64,000 bases of DNA from Candidatus Melainabacteria bacterium. Lineage in GTDB: Bacteria > Cyanobacteriota > Vampirovibrionia > Obscuribacterales > Obscuribacteraceae. The position numbers and the translations under genes were made by a program. Under the pieces are notes generated by a model. The model was given only the letters and a program-made list of their open reading frames with translations, was not told the origin of the DNA and searched no databases. The stretch is taken from positions 992,001-1,056,000 of the forward strand of contig CP064963.1 of the NCBI GenBank assembly GCA_016699165.1, written 5' to 3'. Of this stretch, positions 43,876 through 52,451 are shown one piece after another. How positions within the stretch are numbered: the first letter of the stretch is position 1; every line of letters begins with the position of its first letter.

Positions 43876-44651
43876 AAAGTGAAATCCTCGCCCAGGTAGT
43901 GCTTGCGCGCAACCGGACTATCAGCTACTTCTTGCGAAGAGCCTGCCACCAAAATTTTGCCTTGATCAATAAGATAGGCGCGGTCTGTAATTCTCAATGT
44001 TGCTCTGGGGTTGTGGTCTGTTAGAAGCACACCCAGGTTCCATTCATCGCGCAAACGACGAATAAGCGATTGAATATCCGAAATAGATATAGGGTCGATA
44101 CCGGTAAACGGTTCATCGAGCAAAATAAAGTGAGGCTCTGAAGCAAGACAGCGAGCGATTTCTAAACGACGACGCTCACCACCAGACAATTGCACTGCAG
44201 CAATATCCGCCAAATGCCCCAGACCGAATTGTCCAAGCAAATATTCGGACTTTTCTTTTTGCTCACGCTTTGGCATATTGCGCAGCTCAAGAATCATCAT
44301 CATGTTTTCTTGTACAGTAAGTTTTCTGAAAGTGGAGTTTTCTTGAGGCAAATAACCAACGCCCATGCGGCTTCGGTGGTGGATAGCCATGCGAGACAAA
44401 TCTTTGCCGTTAAGTGTGATAGTGCCCTTTTCTGGTTTAACAAGACCAAGCACCATGTCGAACGAAGTTGTTTTTCCAGCACCATTTCTGCCCAGAAGTC
44501 CAACCACTTCACCGCGTGAAACCGTGAAGCTGACGCCATCTACGACGCGTCTGCCACCGTAGGTTTTCTGCAAGCCTTCAATTATTAGAGTAGTAGTTTC
44601 AGAGGACGAATTCGAACTGTTTGCTTTGTAAGGATTAGCTTGCGGGATCAA
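43872..44651 (-). CDS. lptB: LPS export ABC transporter ATP-binding protein LptB
   Basis: This 259-residue ATPase has Walker A GRNGAGKTT (54-62), the Q-loop LPQENSTFRKL, signature LSGGERRRLEIARCL, Walker B ILLDEPFTGIDP and the H-loop LLTDHNPRAT, all in the form typical of LptB. It powers LPS transport to the outer membrane. The start is a TTG that overlaps lptA's stop (TTGA), with GGGAG about ten bases before it. An N-terminal Ser/Asn-rich tail of about 20 residues is unusual for LptB. Confidence 0.94.
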   Translation of the reverse strand: MIPQANPYKANSSNSSSETTTLIIEGLQKTYGGRRVVDGVSFTVSRGEVVGLLGRNGAGKTTSFDMVLGLVKPEKGTITLNGKDLSRMAIHHRSRMGVGYLPQENSTFRKLTVQENMMMILELRNMPKREQKEKSEYLLGQFGLGHLADIAAVQLSGGERRRLEIARCLASEPHFILLDEPFTGIDPISISDIQSLIRRLRDEWNLGVLLTDHNPRATLRITDRAYLIDQGKILVAGSSQEVADSPVARKHYLGEDFTL

Positions 44652-45937
44652 TTTATCTTCTCCCGCTTCTTCTCGTCCTCGGCAAATTGAGTCACGTTTT
44701 TTGTGGGTCGACTCTGTTTAGGATTAGGATTCGAGCGTACTTGAGCTGGTGCATCGGGCTTAAGATTAGGTCCGAAATTAGCAAGCTTAGTGGCTGAGGC
44801 AGAATTATTTTGGATGATAAAAGCTCTGGTATTACCCTCGGCAATTACTTTGCGATCTTTCATTATCAGTGTGATGCGGTCACCAATCCAGCGTCTGCCT
44901 GGTTGAATGATTTGCGAACGTCCAAGGAATACGACCTTTTCTGTCTCGCCATCCATATTTTTGATCATCACGACATGTGAGCCAGATCCGCGCGTATCTT
45001 TATATTCGACTTTAACATTGCCCACAGCGTCCATACGACCTGTTTCTTTGTTGTAGTCTTGCGAGTCTGAATGAATGATAATTGGCGGCTCTTTGTCTTC
45101 GGCTTCTTTAAAAGTGTTATACACATTCGATTTAGAGCTTGATGCAATAGCACCACCAGCGGTGCCAACTATACGAGGCTTTTGTGCAACTGGTGTTTTG
45201 GACTCAGGAAACATAGAAGTATCTTTGCTGCCTTCTTCCACTACACGAGAGCGCACATGCCCACTAGCTTGCAAACGCTGAGTGTTGAAGAAATAAGTCA
45301 TAGTGTCAGCTTCAGTCAAGTTTTTATTTTGACGAGCTTTTACTTTGCCTGTAAAACAGGCGGCTTCGGCTTTGCGATCGTTGCCATAAACCAGCTTCAT
45401 ATGGTCCGAATTGACCACAGTGTCTTGAGTAACGACACGGACATTACCATCGGCTTCAAAACGACCCGATTGTTGCTCATACTCTTGTCTGTTTGAGTCG
45501 GTCACAATGGTGCGCGATGTTTTTTTAGTTTTGCCTTCGGTACCGTCTTCTGAATCTTTTTCTTTCTCTTCAGAAGTGCTTATAACTTCAGAGTGAGCAT
45601 GCCCTTCGGCCACTATTACTGAAGTCTTGATTTGAAAAGTAAGTGTGTCAGCGTGGATTTTGTTCTGCCCCTGGGACAAACGTGGATGTCCAGTAAATAT
45701 TGCTTTCTCAGGCTGACCAGCTGCATCTTTGTAGAGTGTCGCTACAGGCGCGTACACAACTGTGTCGCCTTTGACTACCACTACTTTGCCGCGGGCTATC
45801 ATGCGGTCATCGGCAAACTCTTGCTCATCGGCTTTGATGTCGATGTTATTGCCTTGAGCTTGAACTGATGGCATTGTGTATCCGGCCAACATGACCAGAC
45901 TTAACAGCATATTCAATTTATTCTGGACTAAGCGCAT
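44648..45937 (-). CDS. lptA: LptA/OstA-like periplasmic protein with three repeats
   Basis: A signal peptide (LLSLVMLAGYTMPSVQAQ) is followed by three OstA/LptA-type beta repeats: about 33-125 (IDIKADEQEFADDRMIARGKV), about 145-240 (TDSNRQEYEQQSGRFEADGNVRVV) and about 285-385 (IIHSDSQDYNKETGRMDAVGNVKVEY). Usual LptA has about 170 residues and one repeat, so at 429 this is a much longer bridge. It should carry LPS across the periplasm between LptC and LptD. A basic, disordered tail ends it. It starts six bases after lptC. Confidence 0.88.
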   Translation of the reverse strand: MRLVQNKLNMLLSLVMLAGYTMPSVQAQGNNIDIKADEQEFADDRMIARGKVVVVKGDTVVYAPVATLYKDAAGQPEKAIFTGHPRLSQGQNKIHADTLTFQIKTSVIVAEGHAHSEVISTSEEKEKDSEDGTEGKTKKTSRTIVTDSNRQEYEQQSGRFEADGNVRVVTQDTVVNSDHMKLVYGNDRKAEAACFTGKVKARQNKNLTEADTMTYFFNTQRLQASGHVRSRVVEEGSKDTSMFPESKTPVAQKPRIVGTAGGAIASSSKSNVYNTFKEAEDKEPPIIIHSDSQDYNKETGRMDAVGNVKVEYKDTRGSGSHVVMIKNMDGETEKVVFLGRSQIIQPGRRWIGDRITLIMKDRKVIAEGNTRAFIIQNNSASATKLANFGPNLKPDAPAQVRSNPNPKQSRPTKNVTQFAEDEKKREKIN

Positions 45938-45943
45938 CTTTTC

Positions 45944-46537
45944 CTAATTCAATATAGAGTGGGTATTACCTTTAATCAGCATATTCTGCATTTTTGAGCT
46001 GGAAATGGTGCCTTGAGCTGTGTTGCCTGTCACCTTGGCTACCCCTGGCCAATCGATGTTAACACCGCCAGTGCATACAAACTCATTTTTTTTCCTTAAT
46101 TCCATATCTTTAGTTTCTAATCTTGTCTTATTTTCTTCGCCAATGCCGATAACTTTGGCTTTATCGTTGGCTGTAAGTGTAACGACTTTGGTTGCCTCGT
46201 TCGCTTTGCCAATAGGGGCCTGCAATCTGAGCGAAATATTGGGTCCGGAATAATACTTGACTTCTATCTCGGTTAAATCTACCAATCTAGTAGCTGGCTC
46301 AAGAATTGCCTTTTTTGCAGTCAAAATCCACTTAAGAGCATTGGTGTCGTCCACTTCTTTAAGTTCGTAATTGTCGATTGTGATTGTGTCTTCAGGATCT
46401 GTACTCTTTGAAGATTCCTGGAATTTTTTCATTTCGTTGTCGGCGTGGATCTGAGCGTAATAAATCGAGCCAACAATTGCGCATGGAATGCCTAGTGCCA
46501 GCAACATTTTAAAAAATGGTTTTAATTTATTGAGCAT
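45944..46537 (-). CDS. lptC: LPS export protein LptC
   Basis: This 197-residue protein has a single N-terminal membrane anchor (MLLALGIPCAIVGSIYYAQIH) and a periplasmic OstA-like beta jelly roll (KAILEPATRLVDLTEIEVKYY, NKTRLETKDMELRKKN). LptC takes LPS from LptBF(G) to LptA. Its ATG shares one base with the stop of the preceding TPR gene. The order TPR-lptC-lptA-lptB-lptF confirms the assignment. Confidence 0.88.
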   Translation of the reverse strand: MLNKLKPFFKMLLALGIPCAIVGSIYYAQIHADNEMKKFQESSKSTDPEDTITIDNYELKEVDDTNALKWILTAKKAILEPATRLVDLTEIEVKYYSGPNISLRLQAPIGKANEATKVVTLTANDKAKVIGIGEENKTRLETKDMELRKKNEFVCTGGVNIDWPGVAKVTGNTAQGTISSSKMQNMLIKGNTHSILN

Positions 46538-47382
46538 CAGTTTCCCAGGGCTCGCAAGGCTGTTGCTTTTGAAATAAGACGCAAACTCTCTTTGAGATTG
46601 CCTTTTTTCAGATACCCTTCGCCCAGGAAAAAATAGGGCGCCGGATTATTAGGATCTTTTTCACAACAGCTTTGCCACACAGACATGGCAGAATCAAGGT
46701 CTCCAGTATATTCTGCCTGGAGATGGGCCCGGTGAATTTGTGTCCAAATATCATTGGGGTCTGCGGCTAAGATTTCATTTAACTTACCTAGCGCTTTCTG
46801 GTAATAAAGCTTGATTACAGAGAGTGCTTCAGGCGCAGCTTTGAGGGTAACCCGCTCCATGGGCTTAAGCACGCTCGAATTAGAATCCACTTTTTCTTCG
46901 CCAGCTTCAACCTTGAGCGAAGAATGAGATTTATCTCCTTCCTCTTGTATAACTTGCTTCACCCAATCGGGCTGCCAGCCATATTTTGATTTTGAGTACT
47001 CGGTCAAAAGATATGCTTTCATATAATAAGCCCACGCCAATTGATACCGTATTCGGTTATCCTCTGGAGTGCGTTCGAGCATCTTTTCGTACTCGTTAAT
47101 CATGTCTTGAAAATATTTTGCTCCGCCCTGCATCTGCGAAAGCCGGCGAGCAGAGTTAATTTCACTCATCGCCTCTTCCACTTTGCTTGTGCGAGTGAGC
47201 GCCACGGCTAAAACAAAATGCGCTTCGGCACTGGCAGGGTATTGCACCACCTGCTCACGTGCAAGCGCGATGTCGCTTGTTATTTTGATATCTTCAGTGT
47301 CTGTACCAAGCTCAATGGGCGCGCCAATAGCTTTGGGGGCAATAAAAAGACACATGAAAATAAGGCACAAGATAAATTGCAT
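46537..47382 (-). CDS. Secreted TPR-repeat protein
   Basis: This 281-residue protein has a signal peptide (FILCLIFMCLFIAPKAIG) and TPR repeats in two groups (SAEAHFVLAVALTRTSKVEEAMSEI; PAPYFFLGEGYLKKGNLKESLRLI) around a longer linker. It heads the lpt gene series directly, with lptC translationally overlapping it, so it may be a periplasmic helper of LPS export; this is positional inference only. Confidence 0.82.
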   Translation of the reverse strand: MQFILCLIFMCLFIAPKAIGAPIELGTDTEDIKITSDIALAREQVVQYPASAEAHFVLAVALTRTSKVEEAMSEINSARRLSQMQGGAKYFQDMINEYEKMLERTPEDNRIRYQLAWAYYMKAYLLTEYSKSKYGWQPDWVKQVIQEEGDKSHSSLKVEAGEEKVDSNSSVLKPMERVTLKAAPEALSVIKLYYQKALGKLNEILAADPNDIWTQIHRAHLQAEYTGDLDSAMSVWQSCCEKDPNNPAPYFFLGEGYLKKGNLKESLRLISKATALRALGN

Positions 47383-47403
47383 GTGCCGATTATATCGCCT
47401 TGC

Positions 47404-48102
47404 TTAAGAAGCTTCCCTAGCTTCTCTCACATCTGAAACGATTGGCTGCTTGCGTCCGGTCAAAACAATTTTAAGTACGTCATCGAGACTACCTACAACT
47501 GATACTGGATTAGCTTCCCTTAATTCGTGTTCTTTGTGCACACCAGTGGTGACACCAATCGAATCGACTCCGGCGTTGCGTGCCATCTCAAGATCAAAAA
47601 TGCTATCGCCTATAACAACGGCTTCGTGATTTTGCATTCTGTGTTTCTGAAGTGTGTGATGAACCGCTTCAGGACTTGGTTTGTGCTGACTCACCTCACC
47701 CGCTCCAAGCACCATATCAAAATAATGATTGAGATCATGATGATCTAAAATTGGCTGAATGATCTCTTTTCGCTTAGAAGAGGCGATAGTAGTGATGATG
47801 CCACGCTCGCGCAGAGTCTTCAACATACCAAGCAAGCCTGGAAATGGCGGACAAAGCTCGATGTTTTGTAAGTTATACAAAACACGATAACGATCAACCA
47901 ATTGCGAATGCAAAGCCGGGTGTTCGCCTGGCAAAATCAATCGCGCTTGTTGATCTAGTGGTACACCAATAAGAGTGGACCAGTGATCGATTATGTTGTT
48001 ATTCAAGTTGTATTCGATCCCGACTTTTTTCATTATTTCAATGATGCCGGGGGCGGAATCCACAAGGGTTCCGTCAAAGTCAAAAATAGCTAATTTATAC
48101 AA
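47404..48102 (-). CDS. HAD-superfamily phosphatase, Gph-like
   Basis: This 232-residue HAD hydrolase has motif I DFDGTLVD, motif II IASSKRKE, the Lys-bearing QHKPSPEAV and motif III/IV GDSIFDLEMARNAG. The four-helix cap of the phosphoglycolate phosphatase-like group is visible between 15 and 85. The substrate cannot be fixed; pyrophosphatase PpaX-like activity is also possible. The TTG start is well supported by GGAGGAGGT seven bases upstream. It lies between carA and the lpt unit. Confidence 0.88.
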   Translation of the reverse strand: MYKLAIFDFDGTLVDSAPGIIEIMKKVGIEYNLNNNIIDHWSTLIGVPLDQQARLILPGEHPALHSQLVDRYRVLYNLQNIELCPPFPGLLGMLKTLRERGIITTIASSKRKEIIQPILDHHDLNHYFDMVLGAGEVSQHKPSPEAVHHTLQKHRMQNHEAVVIGDSIFDLEMARNAGVDSIGVTTGVHKEHELREANPVSVVGSLDDVLKIVLTGRKQPIVSDVREAREAS

Positions 48103-48122
48103 TGATGCGACCTCCTCCCACT

Positions 48123-49268
48123 TTAGTGGGATTCGACTAGAGAAAGAAAATCTTCAAAGAGATACTTCGAATCATGCGGTCCCGGACAAGATTCCGGGTG
48201 ATATTGCACCGCAAAAATCGGTTTTGTTTTGTGCTTGAATCCCTCTACGCTATCGTCGTTCAAACTAAGATGCGTGATTTCGAGATCTTCAGGCATTGAA
48301 TTTGCATCAACAGCAAAACCATGATTCTGACAGGTAACTTCCACTTTTCCAGTCTGTAAATTTTTGACTGGCTGGTTGCCACCACGATGTCCGAATTTCA
48401 ATTTATAAGTTGATGCGCCTAGAGCAATCGACAGAAGTTGATGCCCCAGACAGATACCAAATATTGGCAATCCACTGGAAATAAGCTCGGGAAGCTCTTT
48501 CAACACGCCTTTGCACGCGGCGGGATCACCAGGTCCGTTGGACAGAAAAATGCCTTGCGGCTTATCGGCAAGTATATCGGCGGCTTTGGCTTGCGCCGGA
48601 TACACTGTCAATTCCAAATCGTGAGAAGCTAGTTCTCTCAAAATATTTTGTTTAATGCCAAAATCCAAGACGGCCACATGCTTTTTGCCTTCGCTGAATT
48701 TGTATTTCTTGGCACAAGTCACTTCAGCTGTGAGGTCCATTCCTTCCATAGAAGGGAATTTGCGTGCTTCTTCAAGGGCCGAGTGCTTTGCTTTTTCGAG
48801 CTTTTCTTTAGTGTCTAAAGCCTCGTCCGTCGAGTATATAGCACACCTAAGCGCCCCCTTCTCCCTGATGTGGCGAGTGATGGCTCGGGTGTCAACCTCT
48901 GCGATAGCTGTGATTTTGTGCCTTTTAAGGAAATCGTCCAGACTTTCTTCCGCACGCCAATTGCTGTAGCGCGTGCTCAGATGCCTGATTACAAGACCTC
49001 TGGCAAAAATCTGACGCGACTCCATGTCATCGCTGTTGATACCATAATTGCCAATCTCAGGCGCCGTCATGGTGATTACCTGCCCGGCATAGCTTGGGTC
49101 GGTCAAAATTTCCTGGTAACCGGCAAGACTGGTATTGAACACAAGCTCGCCGCATGCCACGCCACTTGCGCCAAAACCAAGCCCTTCGAAAATTGTGCCA
49201 TCTTCAAGAGCGAGAATACTGGGACGAAAATTTGACGAGAATTGAGACTTGAGTGTGCTTTTTGCCAT
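48123..49268 (-). CDS. carA: Carbamoyl-phosphate synthase small subunit
   Basis: The 381-residue protein has a CarA N-terminal domain (ILALEDGTIFEGLGFGA; FNTSLAGYQEILTDPSYAGQ) and a class I glutamine amidotransferase domain with nucleophile Cys273 in GICLGHQLL and the catalytic His in QYHPES. It delivers ammonia from glutamine to CarB for arginine and pyrimidine synthesis. carB is not adjacent. It is the first gene of the long minus-strand run. Confidence 0.96.
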   Translation of the reverse strand: MAKSTLKSQFSSNFRPSILALEDGTIFEGLGFGASGVACGELVFNTSLAGYQEILTDPSYAGQVITMTAPEIGNYGINSDDMESRQIFARGLVIRHLSTRYSNWRAEESLDDFLKRHKITAIAEVDTRAITRHIREKGALRCAIYSTDEALDTKEKLEKAKHSALEEARKFPSMEGMDLTAEVTCAKKYKFSEGKKHVAVLDFGIKQNILRELASHDLELTVYPAQAKAADILADKPQGIFLSNGPGDPAACKGVLKELPELISSGLPIFGICLGHQLLSIALGASTYKLKFGHRGGNQPVKNLQTGKVEVTCQNHGFAVDANSMPEDLEITHLSLNDDSVEGFKHKTKPIFAVQYHPESCPGPHDSKYLFEDFLSLVESH

Positions 49269-49601
49269 TGATGAGACCTTCTATATCTATATTACCTAAA
49301 TTTTCTTAATATTAGGGATTTTTGTAGCAATTCGGACCTTAGAGTTCTACTAAAGAAATGTATAGGTCTGTGACGATAAAGGTCTAGCCTTTAAGTCGTA
49401 TTGGACAGATTTAAGTTCCCGCCAAAGACGATTCAAGGAGGTTTAGCTCGCCAGCGATCCAGACCTCGGGATAGCGTATATCCAGGCGCCTTTATATGTT
49501 GAGATTCTTCTTACTCTTGGGCATTGGCAAGCACAATATTTAAGACGTACGCCTGTAAAATTAGTAGACGTGCAACTACTGTTGAAAAGGGCTTCCTTTA
49601 A
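49269..49601. other. Divergent intergenic region carA/nuoN
   Basis: This 333-base non-coding region separates divergent genes and must hold both promoters. I could not name boxes with confidence; AT-rich stretches such as GGTAATATAG near 49285-49300 (minus) are candidates. AAGGAGG near 49436 is not followed by a start codon. AAAGG/CCTTT around the nuoN ribosome site could form a small hairpin. No open frame of interest was seen. Confidence 0.4.
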
Positions 49602-51197
49602 ATGACTAACCTGGATACGTATCTGAGCGGCGTGGCGCTACTAGCTCCCCAGATTCTTGTAATCGCGGCAATTCTCTTCACTTCGGTCTGGGACTTGTTC
49701 TTCCCGAAGCAGAAGCAATTTACCCCAATCGTATCGATACTCTGTCTAGCTCTTTCCTTCTTCGCACTTACTCGCCAATGGAGCCTTAACGCTCAAATAT
49801 TTGGTGGACTCTACTCGGTAGACACTCTCACCGTTATTTTCAGCATGATCGCAGTAGTTTCAGGGCTGATAGTGGTCCTTATGACCATGGGCTACGAGCA
49901 TCATTTCGGTAAAAACAGAAGTGAGTTTTACACCATTCTTTTGACCGCAATCGTAGCTGTCATGTTTCTTGCCGGCTCGACCGACCTCATTATGCTTTTC
50001 GTCTCGCTTGAGACTCTCAGTATTTGTTGCGTGCTTCTCACCAGTTTTGCCAAAAAAGACAAAAAGAGCGGCGAGGCATCACTCAAATATTTGCTTTCCA
50101 CCGCTGCTACTACTGCAACTTTGTTGTATGCCCTTTCCTTTATTTATGGATTCACCGGCTCGACCTCTTTCGATGTCATCGCCCAAAAATTGCAACTGAT
50201 GTCTATCGGGTCTGGAAGTCTACTCAAATATTTGATTTTGGCTTTCACTCTAAGCGCAATTGGATTCAAACTATCTATTGTCCCTTTCCACATGTGGACC
50301 CCAGACGTATTTGAAGGCGCCCCCACCCCAGTAACTGCCTTTCTTTCTATTGGTTCTAAAGCTGGCGGTTTTGTTGTAGCACTTCGTTTTCTATATGAAG
50401 TGATGGGAAGTGTCTATCGCGACTGGATGATTCTTGTCGCCATCCTTGCCATTGTCTCAATGATCGCTGGCAATCTGATAGCACTTGCCCAATCTTCCTT
50501 CAAAAGAATGCTTGCCTATTCTTCTATTGCGCACGTAGGTTATATGCTGCTTGGACTGATTGCATTCAATGCCGAAGGCGTGCAGTCGATGCTCTTTTAC
50601 ATCATTGTTTACGGCATCATGAACCTTGGCGCATTTGCCGGGGCCATTTTATTCTTCAATGAAACTGGCTCAGACCGCATCGAAGACATGGCTGGACTAA
50701 TCAAGAAACGTCCATGGCTTGCAGTTATGATGTCACTTTGTTTATTGAATCTGGCTGGACTGCCAATTCCACCAGCAGGATTCTTGGCTAAGCTCTTTAT
50801 CTTCAAAGCTGGCTTGGGAATAAGCGAAAGCGCAACTCTTGCCGATAGTGCCAATTACGTTGCTCAAACTACGCTTCTTGGTGGATTTCCAATCGGCTGG
50901 GTGCTTGTCACCTGCGCCCTGATCACATCTATACCGGCCATTTATTACTACACCAAAGTTGTTATCTATATGATCGTCCCTGAGCCATCAGAAAAGGTTG
51001 CAGCACTTCCCGAACATCGCAAATTTGTGGGCAGTCCTCAAGAAGGCCCATGGCTAGCTCTCTGGCTTTGCACCATCGCCGTCACACTTGCAGGTACATT
51101 CCTTGTTAATCCAATTATGAACGCCTCGCAGAAAGCAGCAACCACCATGGGTGCTGAACAGAAGCGTGAGATTGGCTACCAAGGAAATTTCAATTAA
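49602..51197 (+). CDS. nuoN: NADH-quinone oxidoreductase subunit N (NuoN/NdhB)
   Basis: The 531-residue protein has 14 or so membrane segments and antiporter-like proton-channel motifs: LETLSICCVLLTSF with the conserved Glu, FKLSIVPFHMWTPDVFEGAPTPVTAFLS, and AYSSIAHVGYMLLGL. It is one of three antiporter-like subunits of complex I. No other nuo gene is next to it; in cyanobacteria ndhB is likewise separate. A basic loop (FAKKDKKSGEASLK) precedes TM5. It starts at ATG with AAAAGGG ten bases upstream. Confidence 0.95.
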   Translation: MTNLDTYLSGVALLAPQILVIAAILFTSVWDLFFPKQKQFTPIVSILCLALSFFALTRQWSLNAQIFGGLYSVDTLTVIFSMIAVVSGLIVVLMTMGYEHHFGKNRSEFYTILLTAIVAVMFLAGSTDLIMLFVSLETLSICCVLLTSFAKKDKKSGEASLKYLLSTAATTATLLYALSFIYGFTGSTSFDVIAQKLQLMSIGSGSLLKYLILAFTLSAIGFKLSIVPFHMWTPDVFEGAPTPVTAFLSIGSKAGGFVVALRFLYEVMGSVYRDWMILVAILAIVSMIAGNLIALAQSSFKRMLAYSSIAHVGYMLLGLIAFNAEGVQSMLFYIIVYGIMNLGAFAGAILFFNETGSDRIEDMAGLIKKRPWLAVMMSLCLLNLAGLPIPPAGFLAKLFIFKAGLGISESATLADSANYVAQTTLLGGFPIGWVLVTCALITSIPAIYYYTKVVIYMIVPEPSEKVAALPEHRKFVGSPQEGPWLALWLCTIAVTLAGTFLVNPIMNASQKAATTMGAEQKREIGYQGNFN

Positions 51198-51230
51198 GCT
51201 AGTAATATTCTCTTTCAACTCTGAGCTTTT

Positions 51231-51303
51231 GCCCTTGTAGTTCAGCGGATAGAACACTTCCGTCCTAAGGAAGGTGTCGGGGGTTCGATTCCCTCCAAGG
51301 GCT
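51231..51303 (+). tRNA. tRNA-Arg (anticodon CCT)
   Basis: A 73-base cloverleaf: acceptor GCCCTTG with CAAGGGC, anticodon stem CTTCC/GGAAG around GTCCTAA giving anticodon CCT at 51264-51266, T loop TTCGATT. The discriminator is T51303; CCA is not encoded. It reads AGG codons. tRNA-Arg genes are common integration sites, and the following region is accessory-like, but no direct-repeat end was identified. Confidence 0.93.
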
Positions 51304-51615
51304 CTCTTCTTTTGTTTAAGACCTTGCGGATTCACGCAGCATCTCTGCACTAATGTCTATGGATGCTCGGCTTTGCTTTGAGCATAATGAAACCATGTTC
51401 GGCACCACACCAATCAAACGCCGGCAAGTACAAAGGACAAGCGCAATGAAATCGAAAGCAAGCAACGTCCGGCTTCTAATGCGAATCTTCATCTTCCAGT
51501 CAATACGAAATCTGGAATGTTTGATAAACGATAACTGGATTCAACTAAATTTTCAATGTGACAGAGCGCTACTGTATTTAGTATCACAAAATTATCCAAA
51601 TGAGGCCCGCAAATA
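51304..51615 (+). promoter_or_regulatory. Leader of the small-protein array
   Basis: This 312-base stretch between tRNA-Arg and the first array gene contains an 87-codon open frame that I do not consider a gene. Its last 45 bases (from 51571) are about 75-80% identical to the sequence before the second array gene (52088-52133), including ATTTAGTATCACA and TGAGGC, placed exactly 15 bases before each ATG. A shared promoter or translation element is likely. Confidence 0.5.
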
Positions 51616-52074
51616 ATGAGTACAGCAGACTTAACACCTGAAATCGATACGACAAGCGGAGTAAGGGAAGGTTATGATCCACTCTCATCGATAATGGTCG
51701 ATACCGCTCAGGAGCTTTACGCTTCTCTCGCTCAGCAAAAGATAGAAGACAAAGTTCTCCCACAAAATGACCTCGACGGATTGAGTGAAGCTTGCGTCAT
51801 CAAGGCAGGCACCGACATAACTTCTTTCGGCAATAAATCAGGCATCCTGGACGATGTATCTGAACACATAAGAAAAATTGTCATCGGTCCTTTAGGAAAA
51901 GATTCAATCCTTACCCCCTATGGCGCTTTCAATTATGAACACACGCCAAACGGTGTAGACATCTACACTCCCGATGGAAAATGCGGTCTTCGTTTCGACA
52001 AACACGGAAATTACACTTCAAAACTGATGGAAATCAGGAATATTTATCCCCCCGATATTTGGGAGGGCAACTGA
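51616..52074 (+). CDS. Small acidic array protein A
   Basis: The 152-residue protein is the first of four tandem small proteins. It shares with the third and fourth an ITSFGNKSG motif (about residues 67-75), a helical stretch, and a C-terminal block YEHTPNGVDIYTPDGKCGLRFDKHGN. It ends DIWEGN, a terminal Trp motif also present in its relatives. No signal peptide, membrane segment or known domain is visible. The start has TGAGGC 15 bases before the ATG. Its N-terminus (MSTADLTPEIDTTSG) differs from those of the third and fourth. Confidence 0.7.
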   Translation: MSTADLTPEIDTTSGVREGYDPLSSIMVDTAQELYASLAQQKIEDKVLPQNDLDGLSEACVIKAGTDITSFGNKSGILDDVSEHIRKIVIGPLGKDSILTPYGAFNYEHTPNGVDIYTPDGKCGLRFDKHGNYTSKLMEIRNIYPPDIWEGN

Positions 52075-52133
52075 CAAAACTTTTGGCACTGCATTTAGTA
52101 TCACACAACTATCACAACTGAGGCACGCAAGCA

Positions 52134-52388
52134 ATGAGTAATTTAGAGATAGCGCCAAGCGCTGAAGAAGCAATAACTGAGGTGGTGGAAAACGCTACAG
52201 CCGCTGGAAAGAACTTATACGAAGCATTTCAAGACTTTCTGGGTTTTCCAGAATCCTCAAGCGAACGCACCACTGCAAGTCCAATGCAAGACAAGCCAGA
52301 AGATAAAGCTAAAACACTTCAGAAGAAATTAGACCCCAACCAAAAGGGCGATGCCAAAAATACTCGCGAATGGCCTGACTGGAATTAA
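52134..52388 (+). CDS. Small acidic array protein B, lacking the shared domain
   Basis: This 84-residue protein starts MSNLEIAPSAEEAITEVV and has one helix (LYEAFQDFLGF) and a charged, disordered tail ending REWPDWN. It lacks the FGNKSG and YTPDG blocks of its neighbours but keeps the terminal Trp and, at the DNA level, the upstream leader including TGAGGC. It may be a shortened relative or an unrelated gene that acquired the same leader. Confidence 0.55.
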   Translation: MSNLEIAPSAEEAITEVVENATAAGKNLYEAFQDFLGFPESSSERTTASPMQDKPEDKAKTLQKKLDPNQKGDAKNTREWPDWN

Positions 52389-52451
52389 CGCAAACGAAAA
52401 AGCGAAAAGTTTTTTAACCACACACATCACTTAAAATGAGGCAATCACACC

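Noticed and set aside
51231..51303. Integration site (att) at tRNA-Arg
   Set aside because: No duplicated tRNA 3' end or integrase gene is visible in the window.
51353..51616. 87-codon open frame directly before array gene A
   Set aside because: Its 3' end is the leader element repeated in front of other array genes, where it is not open; the composition is not protein-like and its stop merely overlaps the next start.
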